Positions 51,285 to 63,100 of a DNA stretch of 64,000 bases are shown here, piece by piece. A program made the translations under genes and the position numbers. The first letter of the stretch is position 1. Every line of letters starts with the position of its first letter. Source of the stretch: Chaetoderma sp. LZ-2023a. Its lineage: Eukaryota > Mollusca > Caudofoveata > Chaetodermatida > Chaetodermatidae. Where the stretch lies: NCBI GenBank assembly GCA_034401795.1, contig CM067372.1, forward strand, positions 19,817,722 through 19,881,721. The letters run 5' to 3'. The notes below the pieces were generated by a model, which worked only from the letters and a program-made list of their open reading frames with translations, did not search any database and was not told where the DNA came from.

Positions 51285-53235
51285 CTGCTTATCGTCTGGC
51301 AATGAGAAACCACTGTGTCATCAACTCCTGCTTATGCTATGTCAATGATAAACCACTGCGTAATTAGCTCCTGCTTATCCTATGTCAATGATAAACCACT
51401 GTGTAATCAACTCCTGCTTATCATATGCCAATGATAAACCACTGTGTAATCAACTCCTGCTTATCCTATGTTAATGATAAACCACTGTGTAATCATCTCC
51501 TGCTTATCCTATGTTAATGATAAACCACTGTGTAATCAAGTCCTGCTTATCCTATGTTAATGATAAACCACTGTGTAATCAACTCCTGCTTATCCTATGT
51601 TAATGATAAACCACTGTGTAATCAACTCCTGCTTATCCTATGTTAATGATAAACCACTGTGTAATCAACTCCTGCTTATCCTATGTTAATGATAAACCAC
51701 TGTGTAATCAACTCCTGCTTATCCTATGTTAATGATAAACCACTGTGTAATCAACTCCTGCTTATCCTATGTTAATGATAAACCACTGTGTAATCAACTC
51801 CTGCTTATCCTATGTTAATGATAAACCACTGTGTAATCAACTTCTGCTTATCCTATGTTAATGATAAACCACTGTGTAATCAACTCCTGCTTATCCTATG
51901 TTAATGATACACCACTGTGTAATCAACTCCTCCTTATCCTATGTTAATGATAAACCACTGTGTAATCAACTCCTGCTTATTCTATGTTAATGATAAACCA
52001 CTTTGTAATCAACTCCTGCTTATCCTATGTTAATGATAAACCACTGTGTAATCAACTCCTGCTTATCCTATGTTAATGATAAACCACTTTGTAATCAACT
52101 CCTGCTTATCCTATGTTAATGATAAACCACTTTGTAATCAACTCCTGCTTATCCTATGTTAATGATAAACCACTTTGTAATCAACTCCTGCTTATCCTAT
52201 GTTAATGATAAACCACTGTGTAATCAACTCCTGCTTATCCTATGTTAATGATAAACCACTGTGTAATCATCTCCTGCTTATCCTATGTTAATGATAAACC
52301 ACTGTGTAATCAACTCCTGCTTATCCTATGTTAATGATAAACCACTGTGTAATCAACTCCTGCTTATCCTATGTTAATGATAAACCACTGTGTAATCAAC
52401 TCCTGCTTATTCTATGTTAATGATAAACCACTTTGTAATCAACTCCTGCTTATCCTATGTTAATGATAAACCACTGTGTAATCAACTCCTGCTTATCCTA
52501 TGTTAATGATAAACCACTTTGTAATCAACTCCTGCTTATCCTATGTTAATGATAAACCACTTTGTAATCAATTCCTGCTTATCCTATGTTAATGATAAAC
52601 CACTGTGTAATCAACTCCTGCTTATCCTATGTTAATGATAAACCACTGTGTAATCAACTCCTGCTTATCCTATGTTAATGATAAACCACTGTGTAATCAA
52701 CTCCTGCTTATCCTATGTTAATGATAAACCACTTTGTAATCAACTCCTGCTTATCCTATGTTAATGATAAACCACTTTGTAATCAACTCCTGCTTATCCT
52801 ATGTTAATGATAAACCACTGTGTAATCAACTCCTGCTTATCCTATGTTAATGATAAACCACTTTGTAATCAACTCCTGCTTATCCTATGTTAATGATAAA
52901 CCACTGTGTAATCAACTCCTGCTTATCCTATGTTAATGATAAACCACTGTGTAATCAACTCCTGCTTATCCTATGTTAATGATAAACCACTGTGTAATCA
53001 ACTCCTGCTTATCCTATGTTAATGATAAACCACTGTGTAATCAATTCCTGCTTATCCTATGTTAATGATAAACCACTTTGTAATCAACTCCTGCTTATCC
53101 TATGTTACTGATAAACCACTGTGTAATCAACTCCTGCTTATCCTATGTTAATGATAAACCACTGTGTAATCAACTCCTGCTTATCCTATGTTAATGATAA
53201 ACCACTTTGTAATCAACTTCTGCTTATCCTATGTC
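51285..53235. repeat. 43-bp minisatellite, about 45 copies
   Basis: Unit TAATCAACTCCTGCTTATCC then TATGTTAATGATAAACCACTGTG, period 43. Sparse point variants occur (ACTGTG/ACTTTG). It lies in the ACSM intron between exons at 54377 and 50500. The flanks degrade on both sides. Confidence 0.97.
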
Positions 53236-53239
53236 AAAA

Positions 53240-54205
53240 TTAAACAAGAGCAAAAGAAATTGCAGACCCTCACATGTATTGGAGAATTTCTCACCAGCAC
53301 TGACAATATGTTCAAACAAGCATTCTGTAAGTATTGCTTTGCAATACATATCCCCTACCTGGTGATATAAATCTTTAGAGATCGACAGCCAAGAACCTCA
53401 TTAAAAATTGGCAGAAGCAGCTGAAACTCGAACTTGATTGTGTAACTTCTCATAACATAGCAATAAACCGAGTTTCAGTTATATACGGTGAAGAAGAACG
53501 AAAAAGTCTTAAAAGCTGATATGTTTGTATTGCATAAGTTGAAAGGCGACATAACTCCATCAAAAATTGACGCAAACGCCTGAAACTCGAATGTGGTCTG
53601 TAATTTCTCATAACAAAGCAACGTACCAATTCTCAGTTGAATATCTTGAAAGACTGCGAAAAAAATGGCGGGAAAACTGGCATAACTCCATGAAAATGTC
53701 TGAAACTTGAACTTGCTCTGTATCTCCTTATACTAAAGCGATGTACCGATTTTCCCTTAAATATCTTGAAGGAGTGCGAAAAAGTGTGGAAAGCTGATAT
53801 TTTTTGCTGAATAAATGAAATCACAAAAAAAGTTAGGTGGCCCTACTGGGCAGGTAGTCAGATGTCATAAGCTCTGTAACCCCTTATACTAAACCGATGC
53901 ACCAATTTTCGCTTAAATATCTTGAAGGAGTGCGAAAAAAAGTGTGGAAATCTGATATTTTTCATATTTCTTAAGTCGAAAGGGCGCATAACTCCATCAA
54001 ATATTTACGCATATACCTGAAACTCGAACTTGGTCTGTAACTTCTCATAACAAAGCAATGTACCAATTCTCACTTGAATACCTTGAAGGACTGCGGAAAA
54101 AAAGTGCGGCAAACCAACTGTGACAGACGGACAGACAAACGGATGGATGGACAGACGGAGTGCGAACCTATAGTCCCCCGGTTTTACCGGTAGGGGAATA
54201 ATAAT
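53240..54205. repeat. Tandem interspersed repeat, about 170-bp units, with terminal hairpin
   Basis: Units share GCATAACTCCATSAAA, CCTGAAACTCGAACTTG and GAATATCTTGAAGGACTGCG. The right end has GACAGACGGACAGAC then CCCCCGGTTTTACCGGTAGGGG, a signature I know from molluscan repeats. At 53833-53862 a 30-bp piece resembles the DIRS terminal repeat. Confidence 0.75.
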
Positions 54206-54376
54206 ATGCTGATAGCAAACTAAATCTAAATTGGCATCTACAGGTCCAGCTTGTTAAAGTGCCCATAAACTAATAAATAATGAACAATTTATTATATATT
54301 TTTCATGACATTTCTTAATTCATAAGAACTTTAAATAGAGATCCACTGGACTGAGGCAGCTTGATATATCTCTTAC

Positions 54377-54478
54377 CACATATTGCTTAAACAGACCCAA
54401 TGGTCGCTCTGGTTTGATACAGATTGCGATGTCTCCCTCTGTTCCAGGAGGTAATACAGTTCCATCTTCATCAACTAT
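54377..54478 (-). CDS. ACSM-type acyl-CoA synthetase exon
   Basis: 102 bp, phase 0, TTTTAG acceptor and GTAAGA donor. Encodes [20 protein letters not shown] then [14 protein letters not shown], the segment after the A5 motif, where LPPGTEGDI and RP.GLF are conserved in ACSM proteins. The 220-bp intron to the preceding exon is the shortest visible. Confidence 0.92.
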
Positions 54479-54698
54479 CTAAAACACAGACAGAACATGC
54501 AAATATTCTTACATTTTTATTACAACACATCTGTTGATTCCTGTGCACCCGCACGCACCCACGCATGCACGTGTACATGCAGAGACACACATACTGAAAC
54601 ACACGTAAGTATGCACATATGCGCGCATGCACACTCATCCGCTCATAACTCTATGCAGGCAACATGGACACCCCATATTTTAATATAATGAATGTTAC

Positions 54699-54779
54699 CT
54701 TCAGATCTATTCCTGGTATTGCTTTGCCCATGGATCCACGCCGGATTTCCATATTAGGATATGTGCTGCATAATATAGC
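54699..54779 (-). CDS. ACSM-type acyl-CoA synthetase exon
   Basis: 81 bp, phase 0, ATTTTAG acceptor and GTAACA donor. Encodes AILCSTYPNMEIRRGSMGKA and IPGIDLK. The GSMGKA.PG stretch is a strongly conserved part of the acyl-adenylate pocket in medium-chain synthetases. Confidence 0.92.
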
Positions 54780-54894
54780 CTAAAATACAAAACAAAACGT
54801 GATATTGACCACTCACATGCAATAAGACGTAATCAGTAATTGACTATTTAGCAGTAACAGGGTTAATTGTTGAATGGTTATCCTACCTTTCCAC

Positions 54895-55780
54895 AATAAT
54901 TAATAAACACTGGCCATTTTGTAGTAGCGGTGAAATAAGACTTGGTGATGGGCAGGTGGTTTTCTCATCCATGAAGTGTAACTGTTGGCTAGGAGTGACT
55001 TGTATGTGTAGGTGTTTTTGTTTTTGATCTAGTGTTTCGGTCATGGTGGAATCTGTACAGTGAAAAAGTCCAGACGACTGATCATTTGTGTTATAGATGA
55101 ACATTGGAAGGGAAATTTAGATATTGATCTGTGTGGGTAGGCTTTCTGTAGACTGTGAGTTTTGTGGTTTAGGAATAGAGATGATTAGGAAAGCCATCTC
55201 ACCATCTTCTTTGACCTTACTTTGTCGTGATTGGTGAATGGTTTAATGTTGTAACACTGTAGGCATGTGAAAGTGGCGTCAACACAATGCTACCAGAGAT
55301 TTGGTGGGTCAGTGGCTCTGCTGACATAGCCAAGTGCTTGTTGCCCAAAAGATTCCATGTAGAGGTTAGCAATTGATGGCGACACTGAAGAACTCATAGC
55401 TACTCTATGAATTTGATGATATATGTACCCATTTTGGACAAAGTATGCTGTGTCTAGAACTATCTTCAGTATGTTAATAACCACGAGTTGGAGTGAGGCT
55501 AGTGTGGGCATATAGAGTGGTATCTTGGTCCAGAACTCTCTGAATAACTGGAAGAATCTTGTCCACTAGGATGCTAGTGAAGAGAGAAGACACATTGAAT
55601 GCTACTAGTTTGTGAGTGGGTGGTACTTCAAGCGATTCACTTTTGCTAGTGCAATCCACGTTGTTTTGGTGGTGTTCAGAGTGGCTAACTAATGATTTTA
55701 GGATCTGTGTGAGATATTTGATGAGTCATAGGTGATGCATCTAATACTGGCAATGATGGGTCTAAGAGGAATGTTGGTCT
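54895..55780 (-). pseudogene. Penelope-like retroelement RT fragment
   Basis: Frames 55474-55659 (HKLVAFNVSSLFTSILVDKI) and 55290-55511 (YFVQNGYIYHQIHRVAMSSS, VSPSIANLYMESFGQQAL) match the palm of Penelope-like RTs. The catalytic YVDD box is read at 55272-55286 as CVDA, with a stop just before it. No GIY-YIG endonuclease was found. It lies in the ACSM intron between the exons at 58235 and 54779, same strand as the host gene. 55780-56260 holds little else. Confidence 0.78.
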
Positions 55781-56428
55781 TGTGAATTTTTTAGTCCTTA
55801 GACTCTTGGGACAATGGCAGTTCCTGGATAGTTTGAAATATAGAGATTGATCAATGATATTCTGGGTTTATCAGTCTTGTGAAGGTTCAGCAGATGTTTT
55901 TTTGTACTGGTTCGCTATGTCTGATGATAGTTTGGAATAGGTGTGACAGTCTGACAAAAGGGCACAGATTTGTCCTGGTATCCATCACTGTCCATTATCA
56001 CTGTGTATGTTTATCATCTACCATATTTCGGATCGGATCATTTTGTTTGAGATGTTGTAAGGTCATACGCTCCTCAATCGTGATGTTGTTTCTTCTATAA
56101 GGGCTTTTGTTTAATTCTGTTACATGCTTGTCACTTCGCTTCTAAGGCTGTCTGTTAACGGATTTAGTTTTATTTTACCGCATGTATTAGTTCAATGCAT
56201 GTCTACTAATTACTAATTCATGCTATTTGGTGATAAAAGTTGTACTTTTATATGCAAACGGCGAAAATATTCCCACACCCTTTAAAATGGATGATTGGAT
56301 GATATACTTACAATTGTAAGTTGATGAATATTTTGAAATTAATGAGACTATCTTGCATTCAAATTGGTTTCAAATTAGATTACTCGGTCGATGACGCGAC
56401 ATCGCAAATCCACACGTTCACCGCTTTG

Positions 56429-56690
56429 ACATTTTGACCCACCCCACACACCTGTGGGTGTAGCCAAACGTAAATTTCTTCTTGCACTCTGCAATCACAT
56501 GGTTAACTAACATATTAAACTTGTTTGAATTCCGTCCAACTGTTTCGGAGGAGTCAAGTTATAATTAATTTGATCTTTTGACACCATTCCCACCCCCTTG
56601 GGTGTTGAGCCAAATGTAAATGTCGGTTTTCACTCTGCACTCCTATGGGTAATAAACATACCATATTTTTTCAGAGTTGCGCTGCAATCA
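56429..56690. repeat. Two diverged direct repeats of about 130-150 bp
   Basis: Both have a YGGGTGTWGAGCCAAAYGTAAAT-like phrase and CACTCTGCAMTC. Intronic. Confidence 0.55.
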
Positions 56691-56719
56691 ATTTACTGCG
56701 TCTATGTTTCTGCATGCAT

Positions 56720-56830
56720 ACACCCATGCCATGCACGCATGCACACGCATGCACGCACACACACACGAGCGCATGCACACACGCTCACACGAGCGCATGC
56801 ACGCACGCACACACGAGTGCATGCACACAG
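56720..56830. repeat. CA/CG-rich low-complexity tract
   Basis: Alternating GCATGCACACACGAGC-like sequence. Open frames across it in three phases are repeat artefacts. A similar smaller tract is at 54545-54640. Confidence 0.9.
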
Positions 56831-56865
56831 CGGTATGGCAAAATCTGTACCTTTCTTCAAAAACC

Positions 56866-58203
56866 TTGGGATAACAAGAGTCCCAAGGGGCCTGTATCGC
56901 TCACCTGGACCATAGGCATTTCAACTAGAATACTTTTTATCAACAAGATGGCCACCAAACCATTTATCCGACAGTTTTGAAAACTGCAAATTTGAGATCA
57001 GAATACCCAAAAACACATAAAACCAATTTCGGCCTTAAAATCCAGCAAATAAAAAAATCCAATATGGATGCCAAACATGCTATATTTTTCTTGGCCCATG
57101 GGTGTCCAGGTTTTTTGATGGATTAACTTCCCTTGAACAAACTTAATAGCCCTTGGTCCCTAACCATATCTGCCAAATTTCGGCCCGATCCCTTCAGCGG
57201 TTCTGGAGAAGTCATTTTCGCTACAACTAGGTCAACCAAGATGATCGTCAAACCATTTGACAAATCAAGTTCCCTTGAACAAACTTGGTTCAGCACTTGT
57301 TCTAAATCATATTTCATGAGGTTTACATCAATCTCCCAAGCGGTTTCGGAGAAGATTTTTAAAGACATTTCTAAAAATCAACCAAACTCGAAGATGGCCA
57401 CCGGCCTAATTGGCCGATCGGCTTCGTTTGAACAAACTTGAATCTCTATACCCTAAGGATGCTTCCTGCCAAATATAATTGAAATTCGCTCAGTAGTTCT
57501 CGAGAAGAAAACATTTTAAATTTCCCATTGCTTTAGTATGGGAGCATTTGGCGGGAAAATGATCCAAGATGGCCGCCAAACCGTTTATCCGACAGTTTCG
57601 AAAATTGCAAATTTGTGATCAGAATACCGCAAAACACATACAAAACCAATTTCAGCATTTCAGTGCAAAATCCAGCAAATAAAAAAATCCAATATAGCCG
57701 ACAAACACGCTATATTTTGATTGGCCCACGCCAGCTTCTCTGGAACAGACTTTAATGGCCCTTAGGCCTAATCATATCGGCCAAAGTTTGGCCCAATCTC
57801 TTCAACGGTTCTGGAGAAGAAATCATTTTCACTACAACTAGGTCAACCAAGATGGCCGCCGAACCATTTGACCAATCAAGTTCCCTTGAACAAAGTTGGT
57901 TCAGCTCTTGCCCTCGATCATATTTCATGGTTTCGGAGAAGATCTTTAAAGACGTTTCCTATAATCGACCTAAATCCAAGATGGCCGCCGGCCAAATTGG
58001 CCGATCGGGTTCATTTGAACAAACTTGGATCCCTATCGCCTAAGGATGCTTCCTGCCAAATATAATTGAAATTGGCCCAGTGGTTCTTGAGAAGTCGTTT
58101 AAAGGAAAAGTTGATGGACAGACGGATGACGGATGATGGATGGACACACGACGGACAGTTGACATGGCATAAGCTCACTTGGTCTTTCAGGCCAGGTGAG
58201 CTA
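56866..58203 (+). mobile_element. TIR-type interspersed element, second near-complete copy (1.34 kb)
   Basis: Starts AAGAGTCCCAAGGGGCCT then CGCTCACCTGG; ends CTCACTTGGTCTTTCAGG, CCAGGTGAGCTAA. Same block order as 20983-22872 but with fewer internal repeats. It ends 32 bp short of an ACSM exon's donor side. Confidence 0.82.
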
Positions 58204-58234
58204 ATAACTGCTAATATTAATTTGTTAATTTTAC

Positions 58235-58309
58235 CGTTTCTGTCTGTCCATATCCCTCAAAGAGAGTCAGACCAGTTCCAGCCAGCCAGATGTCATACAA
58301 TTCAGGATT
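58235..58309 (-). CDS. ACSM-type acyl-CoA synthetase exon with YGQTET
   Basis: 75 bp, phase 0, CCACAG acceptor and GTAAAA donor. Encodes NPELYDIWLAGTGLTLFEGY and GQTET. YGQTET is the ANL-superfamily A5 motif that binds the adenylate. The preceding exon, carrying the P-loop-like A3 motif, must lie beyond 64000 or in unrecognised sequence. The acceptor choice is slightly uncertain because the frame is open a little further upstream. Confidence 0.88.
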
Positions 58310-58494
58310 CTGTGGGTTCAAGCAACATGCATATGGAGGGATCCAATCTGTCACTCAAGTGTCTAATATGATAATCAAATATCACGTTTGTTAGCTGGTA
58401 TCACAATCAAAATGACAAAGCCCCATCATGAATGTTGAAAAGCATGTCACGCAGGTTTATGAATTGTATGTATTTGGTGAAATTGCAATTTGAT

Positions 58495-58575
58495 AAACTG
58501 TTGAATATTTTTATACAAATTTGACAAGGAACAGCTCCCAGTAAACTTATTTTCAAAATATTAAACAGCTTACCT
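58495..58575. repeat. Palindromic element, family P1
   Basis: Arms ACTGTTGAATATTTTTAT and TTTTCAAAATATTAAACAG around a diverged CAGCTCCC centre. Confidence 0.6.
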
Positions 58576-58689
58576 GTATAGTTACCATGAAAATGGGATT
58601 CTGCAAATTCTGTGTTCTCAGCTTAACTGACCCTTTATTTAATCCTCAAGTCTATTTGAAAAAATTCCAATTTTACCATATAAAATGTT

Positions 58690-58815
58690 CATTTGCAGAC
58701 AAAGAATTTTTTTTTTTAATTTACCACTGAAATGACTGTCTTGGTTATTAAGCCAGTCATTTCAGTAGTAATATAAAAAAATAGTCTTCACTTGGTCAGT
58801 AAACTGACATTTCTC
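58690..58815. repeat. Palindromic element, family P2
   Basis: Inner arms TACCACTGAAATGACTG and CAGTCATTTCAGTAGTA; flanked by TCATTTGCAGAC on the left and a decayed counterpart on the right. Lies about 190 bp after a P1 copy, as at 48655/48860. Confidence 0.7.
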
Positions 58816-58889
58816 AAAACCAATACACATGACATTTTTGGTCGGCTTGTGTGATATGGGGTTAAAAAAACAGTCCAAGTAGGGCAATG

Positions 58890-60120
58890 TACAGTGCCAA
58901 GTAAGGTAAATCAGACAATAGAATACAAGTGTAGTGCCAAGTAAGGTAAATCAGACAATAGAATACAAGTGTAGTGCCAAGTAAGGTAAATCAGACAATA
59001 GAATACACGTGTTCTGCCCAGTAAGGTAAATCAGACAATAGAATACAAGTGTAGTGCCCAGTAAGGTAAATCAGACAATAGAATACACGTGTTCTGCCCA
59101 GTAAGGTAAATCAGACAATAGAATACAAGTGTAGTGCCCAGTAAGGTAAATCAGACAATAGAATACACGTGTTCTGCCAAGTAAGGTAAATCAGACAATA
59201 GAATACAAGTGTAGTGCCCAGTAAGGTAAATCAGACAATAGAATACAAGTGTAGTGCCAAGTAGGGTAAATCAGACAATAGAATACACGTGTTCTGCCAA
59301 GTAAGGTAAATCAGACAATAGAATACAAGTGTAGTGCCCAGTAAGGTAAATCAGACAATAGAATACAAGTGTAGTGCCAAGTAAGGTAAATCAGACAATA
59401 GAATACACGTGTTCTGCCCAGTAAGGTAAATCAAACAATAGAATACACGTGTTCTGCCCAGTAAGGTAAATCAAACAATAGAATACAAGTGTAGTGCCCA
59501 GTAAGGTAAATCAGACAATAGAATACAAGTGTAGTGCCAAGTAAGGTAAATCAGACAATAGAATACACGTGTTCTGCCCAGTAAGGTAAATCAAACAATA
59601 GAATACACGTGTTCTGCCCAGTAAGGTAAATCAAACAATAGAATACAAGTGTAGTGCCCAGTAAGGTAAATCAGACAATAGAATACAAGTGTCGTGCATA
59701 GTAAGTTAAATCAGACAATAGAATACAAGTGTAGTGTCCAGTAAGGTAAATCAGACAATAGAATACAAGTGTAGTGCATAGTAAGATAAAATCAGACAAT
59801 AGAATACAAGTGTTCTGCCCAATAAGGTAAATCAGACAATAGAATACAAGTGTAGTGCCTAGTAAGGTAAATCAGACAATAGAATACAAGTGTAGTGCAT
59901 AGTAAGGTAAATCAGACAATAGGATACAAGTGTATTGCCCAGTAAGGTAAATCAGACAATAGAATACAAGTGTAGTGCATAGTAAGCTAAATCAGACAAT
60001 AGAATACAAGTGTAGCGCCCAGTGAGGTAAATCAAACAATAGAATACAAGTGTAGTGCCCAGTAAGGTAAATCAGATAATAGAATGCAAGTATAGTGCAT
60101 AGTACGGTAAATTAGACAAT
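58890..60120. repeat. 40-bp minisatellite, about 30 copies
   Basis: Unit AGTAAGGTAAATCAGACAAT then AGAATACAAGTGTAGTGCCC. Two variants alternate irregularly: ACAAGTGTAGTGCC and ACACGTGTTCTGCC, the latter with a CACGTG. Monomers degrade after 59690. Confidence 0.97.
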
Positions 60121-60124
60121 AGGA

Positions 60125-63100
60125 TAAAACATGGTAGAATAGCATGATCTAGGGAAGAGAGGACCACCTGGGATGATGAGGAAACACCTGGCTGTGTTAG
60201 GTAGGGTGATGGTAGGATAGCATGATGTAGGGAAGAGAGGACCACCGGGGATGATGAGGAAACGCGTGGCTGTGTTAGGTAGTGTGATGGTAGGATAGCA
60301 TGATGTAGGGAAGAGGGGACAACCGGGGATGATGAGGAGACACATGGCTGTGCTAGGTAACGTGATGGTAGGATAGCATGATGTAGGGAAGAGGGGCCCA
60401 CCGGGGATGATGAGGAGACACGTAGCTGTGTTAGGTAGCGTGATGGTAGGATAGCATGATGTAGGGAAGAGGGACCACCGGGGATGATGAGGAGATACAT
60501 GGCTGTGTTAGGTAGGGTGATGATAGGATAGCATGATGTAGGGAAGAGAGGACCACCAGGGATGATGAGGAAACACGTGGCTGTGTTAGGTAGGGTGATG
60601 GTAGGATAGCATGATGTAGGGAAGAGGGGACAACCGGGGATGATGAGGAAAGACATGGCTGTGTCCGGTAGGGTGATGGTAGGATAGCATGATGTAGGGA
60701 AGAGAGGACCACCTGGGATGATGAGGAAACACTTGGCTGTGTTAGGTAGGGTGATGGTAGGATAGCATGATGTAGGGAAGAGAGGACCAGCGGGGATGAT
60801 GAGGAAACACGTGGCTGTGTTAGGTAGGGTGATGGTAGGCTAGCATGATGTATGGAAGAGGGGACCACCGGGGATGATGAGGAGACACGTGGCTGTGCTA
60901 GGTAGGGTGATGGTAGGATAGCATGATGTAGGGAAGAGAGGACCACCGGGGATGATGAGGAAATATGTGGCTGTGTTAGGTAGGGTGATGGTAGGATAGC
61001 ATGGTGTAGGGAAGAGGGACCACCGGGGATGATGAGGAGATACATGGCTGTGTTAGGTAGGGTGATGATAGGATAGCATGATGTAGGGAAGAGAGGACCA
61101 CCAGGGATGATGAGGAAACACGTGGCTGTGTTAGCTAGGGTGATGGTAGGCTAGCATGATGTATGGAAGAGGGGACCACCGGGGATGATGAGGAGACACG
61201 TGGCTGTGCTAGGTAGGGTGATGGTAGGATAGCATGATGTAGGGAAGAGAGGACCACTGGGGATGATGAGGAAACACGTGGCTGTGTTAGGTAGGGTGAT
61301 GGTAGGATAGCATGATGTAGGGAAGAGGGGACAACCGGGGATGATGAGGAGACACATGGCTGTGCTAGGTAACGTGATGGTAGGATAGCATGATGTAGGG
61401 AAGAGAGGACCACCGGGGATGATGAGGAAACACGTGGCTGTGTTAGGTAGGGTGATGGTAGGATAGCATGATGTAGGGAAGAGAGGACCACCGGGGATGA
61501 TGAGGAAACACGTGGCTGTGTTAGGTAGGGTGATGGTAGGCTAGCATGATGTATGGAAGAGGGGACCACCGGGGATGATGAGGAGACACTTGGCTGTGCT
61601 AGGTAGGGTGATGGTAGGATAGCATGATGTAGGGAAGAGAGGACCACCGGGGATGATGAGGAAATATGTGGCTGTGTTAGGTAGGGTGATGGTAGGATAG
61701 CATGGTGTAGGGAAGAGGGACCACCGGGGATGATGAGGAGATACATGGCTGTGTTAGGTAGGGTGATGATAGGATAGCATGATGTAGGGAAGAGAGGACC
61801 ACCAGGGATGCTGAGGAAACACGTGGCTGTGTTAGCTAGGGTGATGGTAGGCTAGCATGATGTATGGAAGAGGGGACCACCGGGGATGATGAGGAGACAC
61901 ATGGCTGTGCTAGGTAGGGTGATGGTAGGATAGCATGATGTAGGGAAGAGGGGCCCACCGGGGATGATGAGGAGACACGTAGCTGTGTTAGGTAGCGTGA
62001 TGGTAGGATAGCATGATGTAGGGAAGAGGGACCACCGGGGATGATGAGGAGATACATGGCTGTGTTAGGTAGGGTGATGATAGGATAGCATGATGTAGGG
62101 AAGAGAGGACCACCAGGGATGATGAGGAAACACGTGGCTGTGTTAGGTAGGGTGATGGTAGGATAGCATGATGTAGGGAAGAGGGGACAACCGGGGATGA
62201 TGAGGAAAGACATGGCTGTGTCCGGTAGGGTGATGGTAGGATAGCATGATGTAGGGAAGAGAGGACCACCTGGGATGATGAGGAAACACTTGGCTGTGTT
62301 AGGTAGGGTGATGGTAGGATAGCATGATGTAGGGAAGAGAGGACCACCGGGGATGATGAGGAAACACGTGGCTGTGTTAGGTAGGGTGATGGTAGGCTAG
62401 CATGATGTATGGAAGAGGGGACCACCGGGGATGATGAGGAGACACTTGGCTGTGCTAGGTAGGGTGATGGTAGGATAGCATGATGTAGGGAAGAGAGGAC
62501 CACCGGGGATGATGAGGAAATATGTGGCTGTGTTAAGTAGGGTGATGGTAGGATAGCATGGTGTAGGGAAGAGGGACCACCGGGGATGATGAGGAGATAC
62601 ATGGCTGTGTTAGGTAGGGTGATGATAGGATAGCATGATGTAGGGAAGAGGGGACAACCAGGGATGATGAGGAAAGACATGGCTGTGTCCGGTAGGGTGA
62701 TGGTAGGATAGCATGATGTAGGGAAGAGAGGACCACCAGGGATGACAAGGAAACACGTGGCTGTGTTAGGTAGCGGGATGGTAGGATAGCATGATGTAGG
62801 GAAGAGGGGACAACCGGGGATGATGAGAAAAGACATGGCTGTGTTAGGTAGGGTGATGGTAGGATAACATGATGTAGGGAAGAGAGGACCACCAGGGATG
62901 ACAAGGAAACACGTGGCTGTGTTAGGTAGGGTGATGGAGGATAGCATGATGTAGGGAAGAGAGGACCACGGGGGTGATGAGGAAACACGTGGCTGTGTTA
63001 GGTAGCGTGATGCTAGGATAGCATGATGTAGGGAAGAGAGGACCACCAGGGATGATGAGGAAACACGTGGCTGTGTTAGGTAGTGTGATAGTAGGATAGC

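Noticed and set aside
51285-60120. CRISPR-like regular arrays
   Set aside because: The 43-bp and 40-bp units are contiguous repeats without unique spacers, in animal DNA with no cas genes; they are minisatellites.
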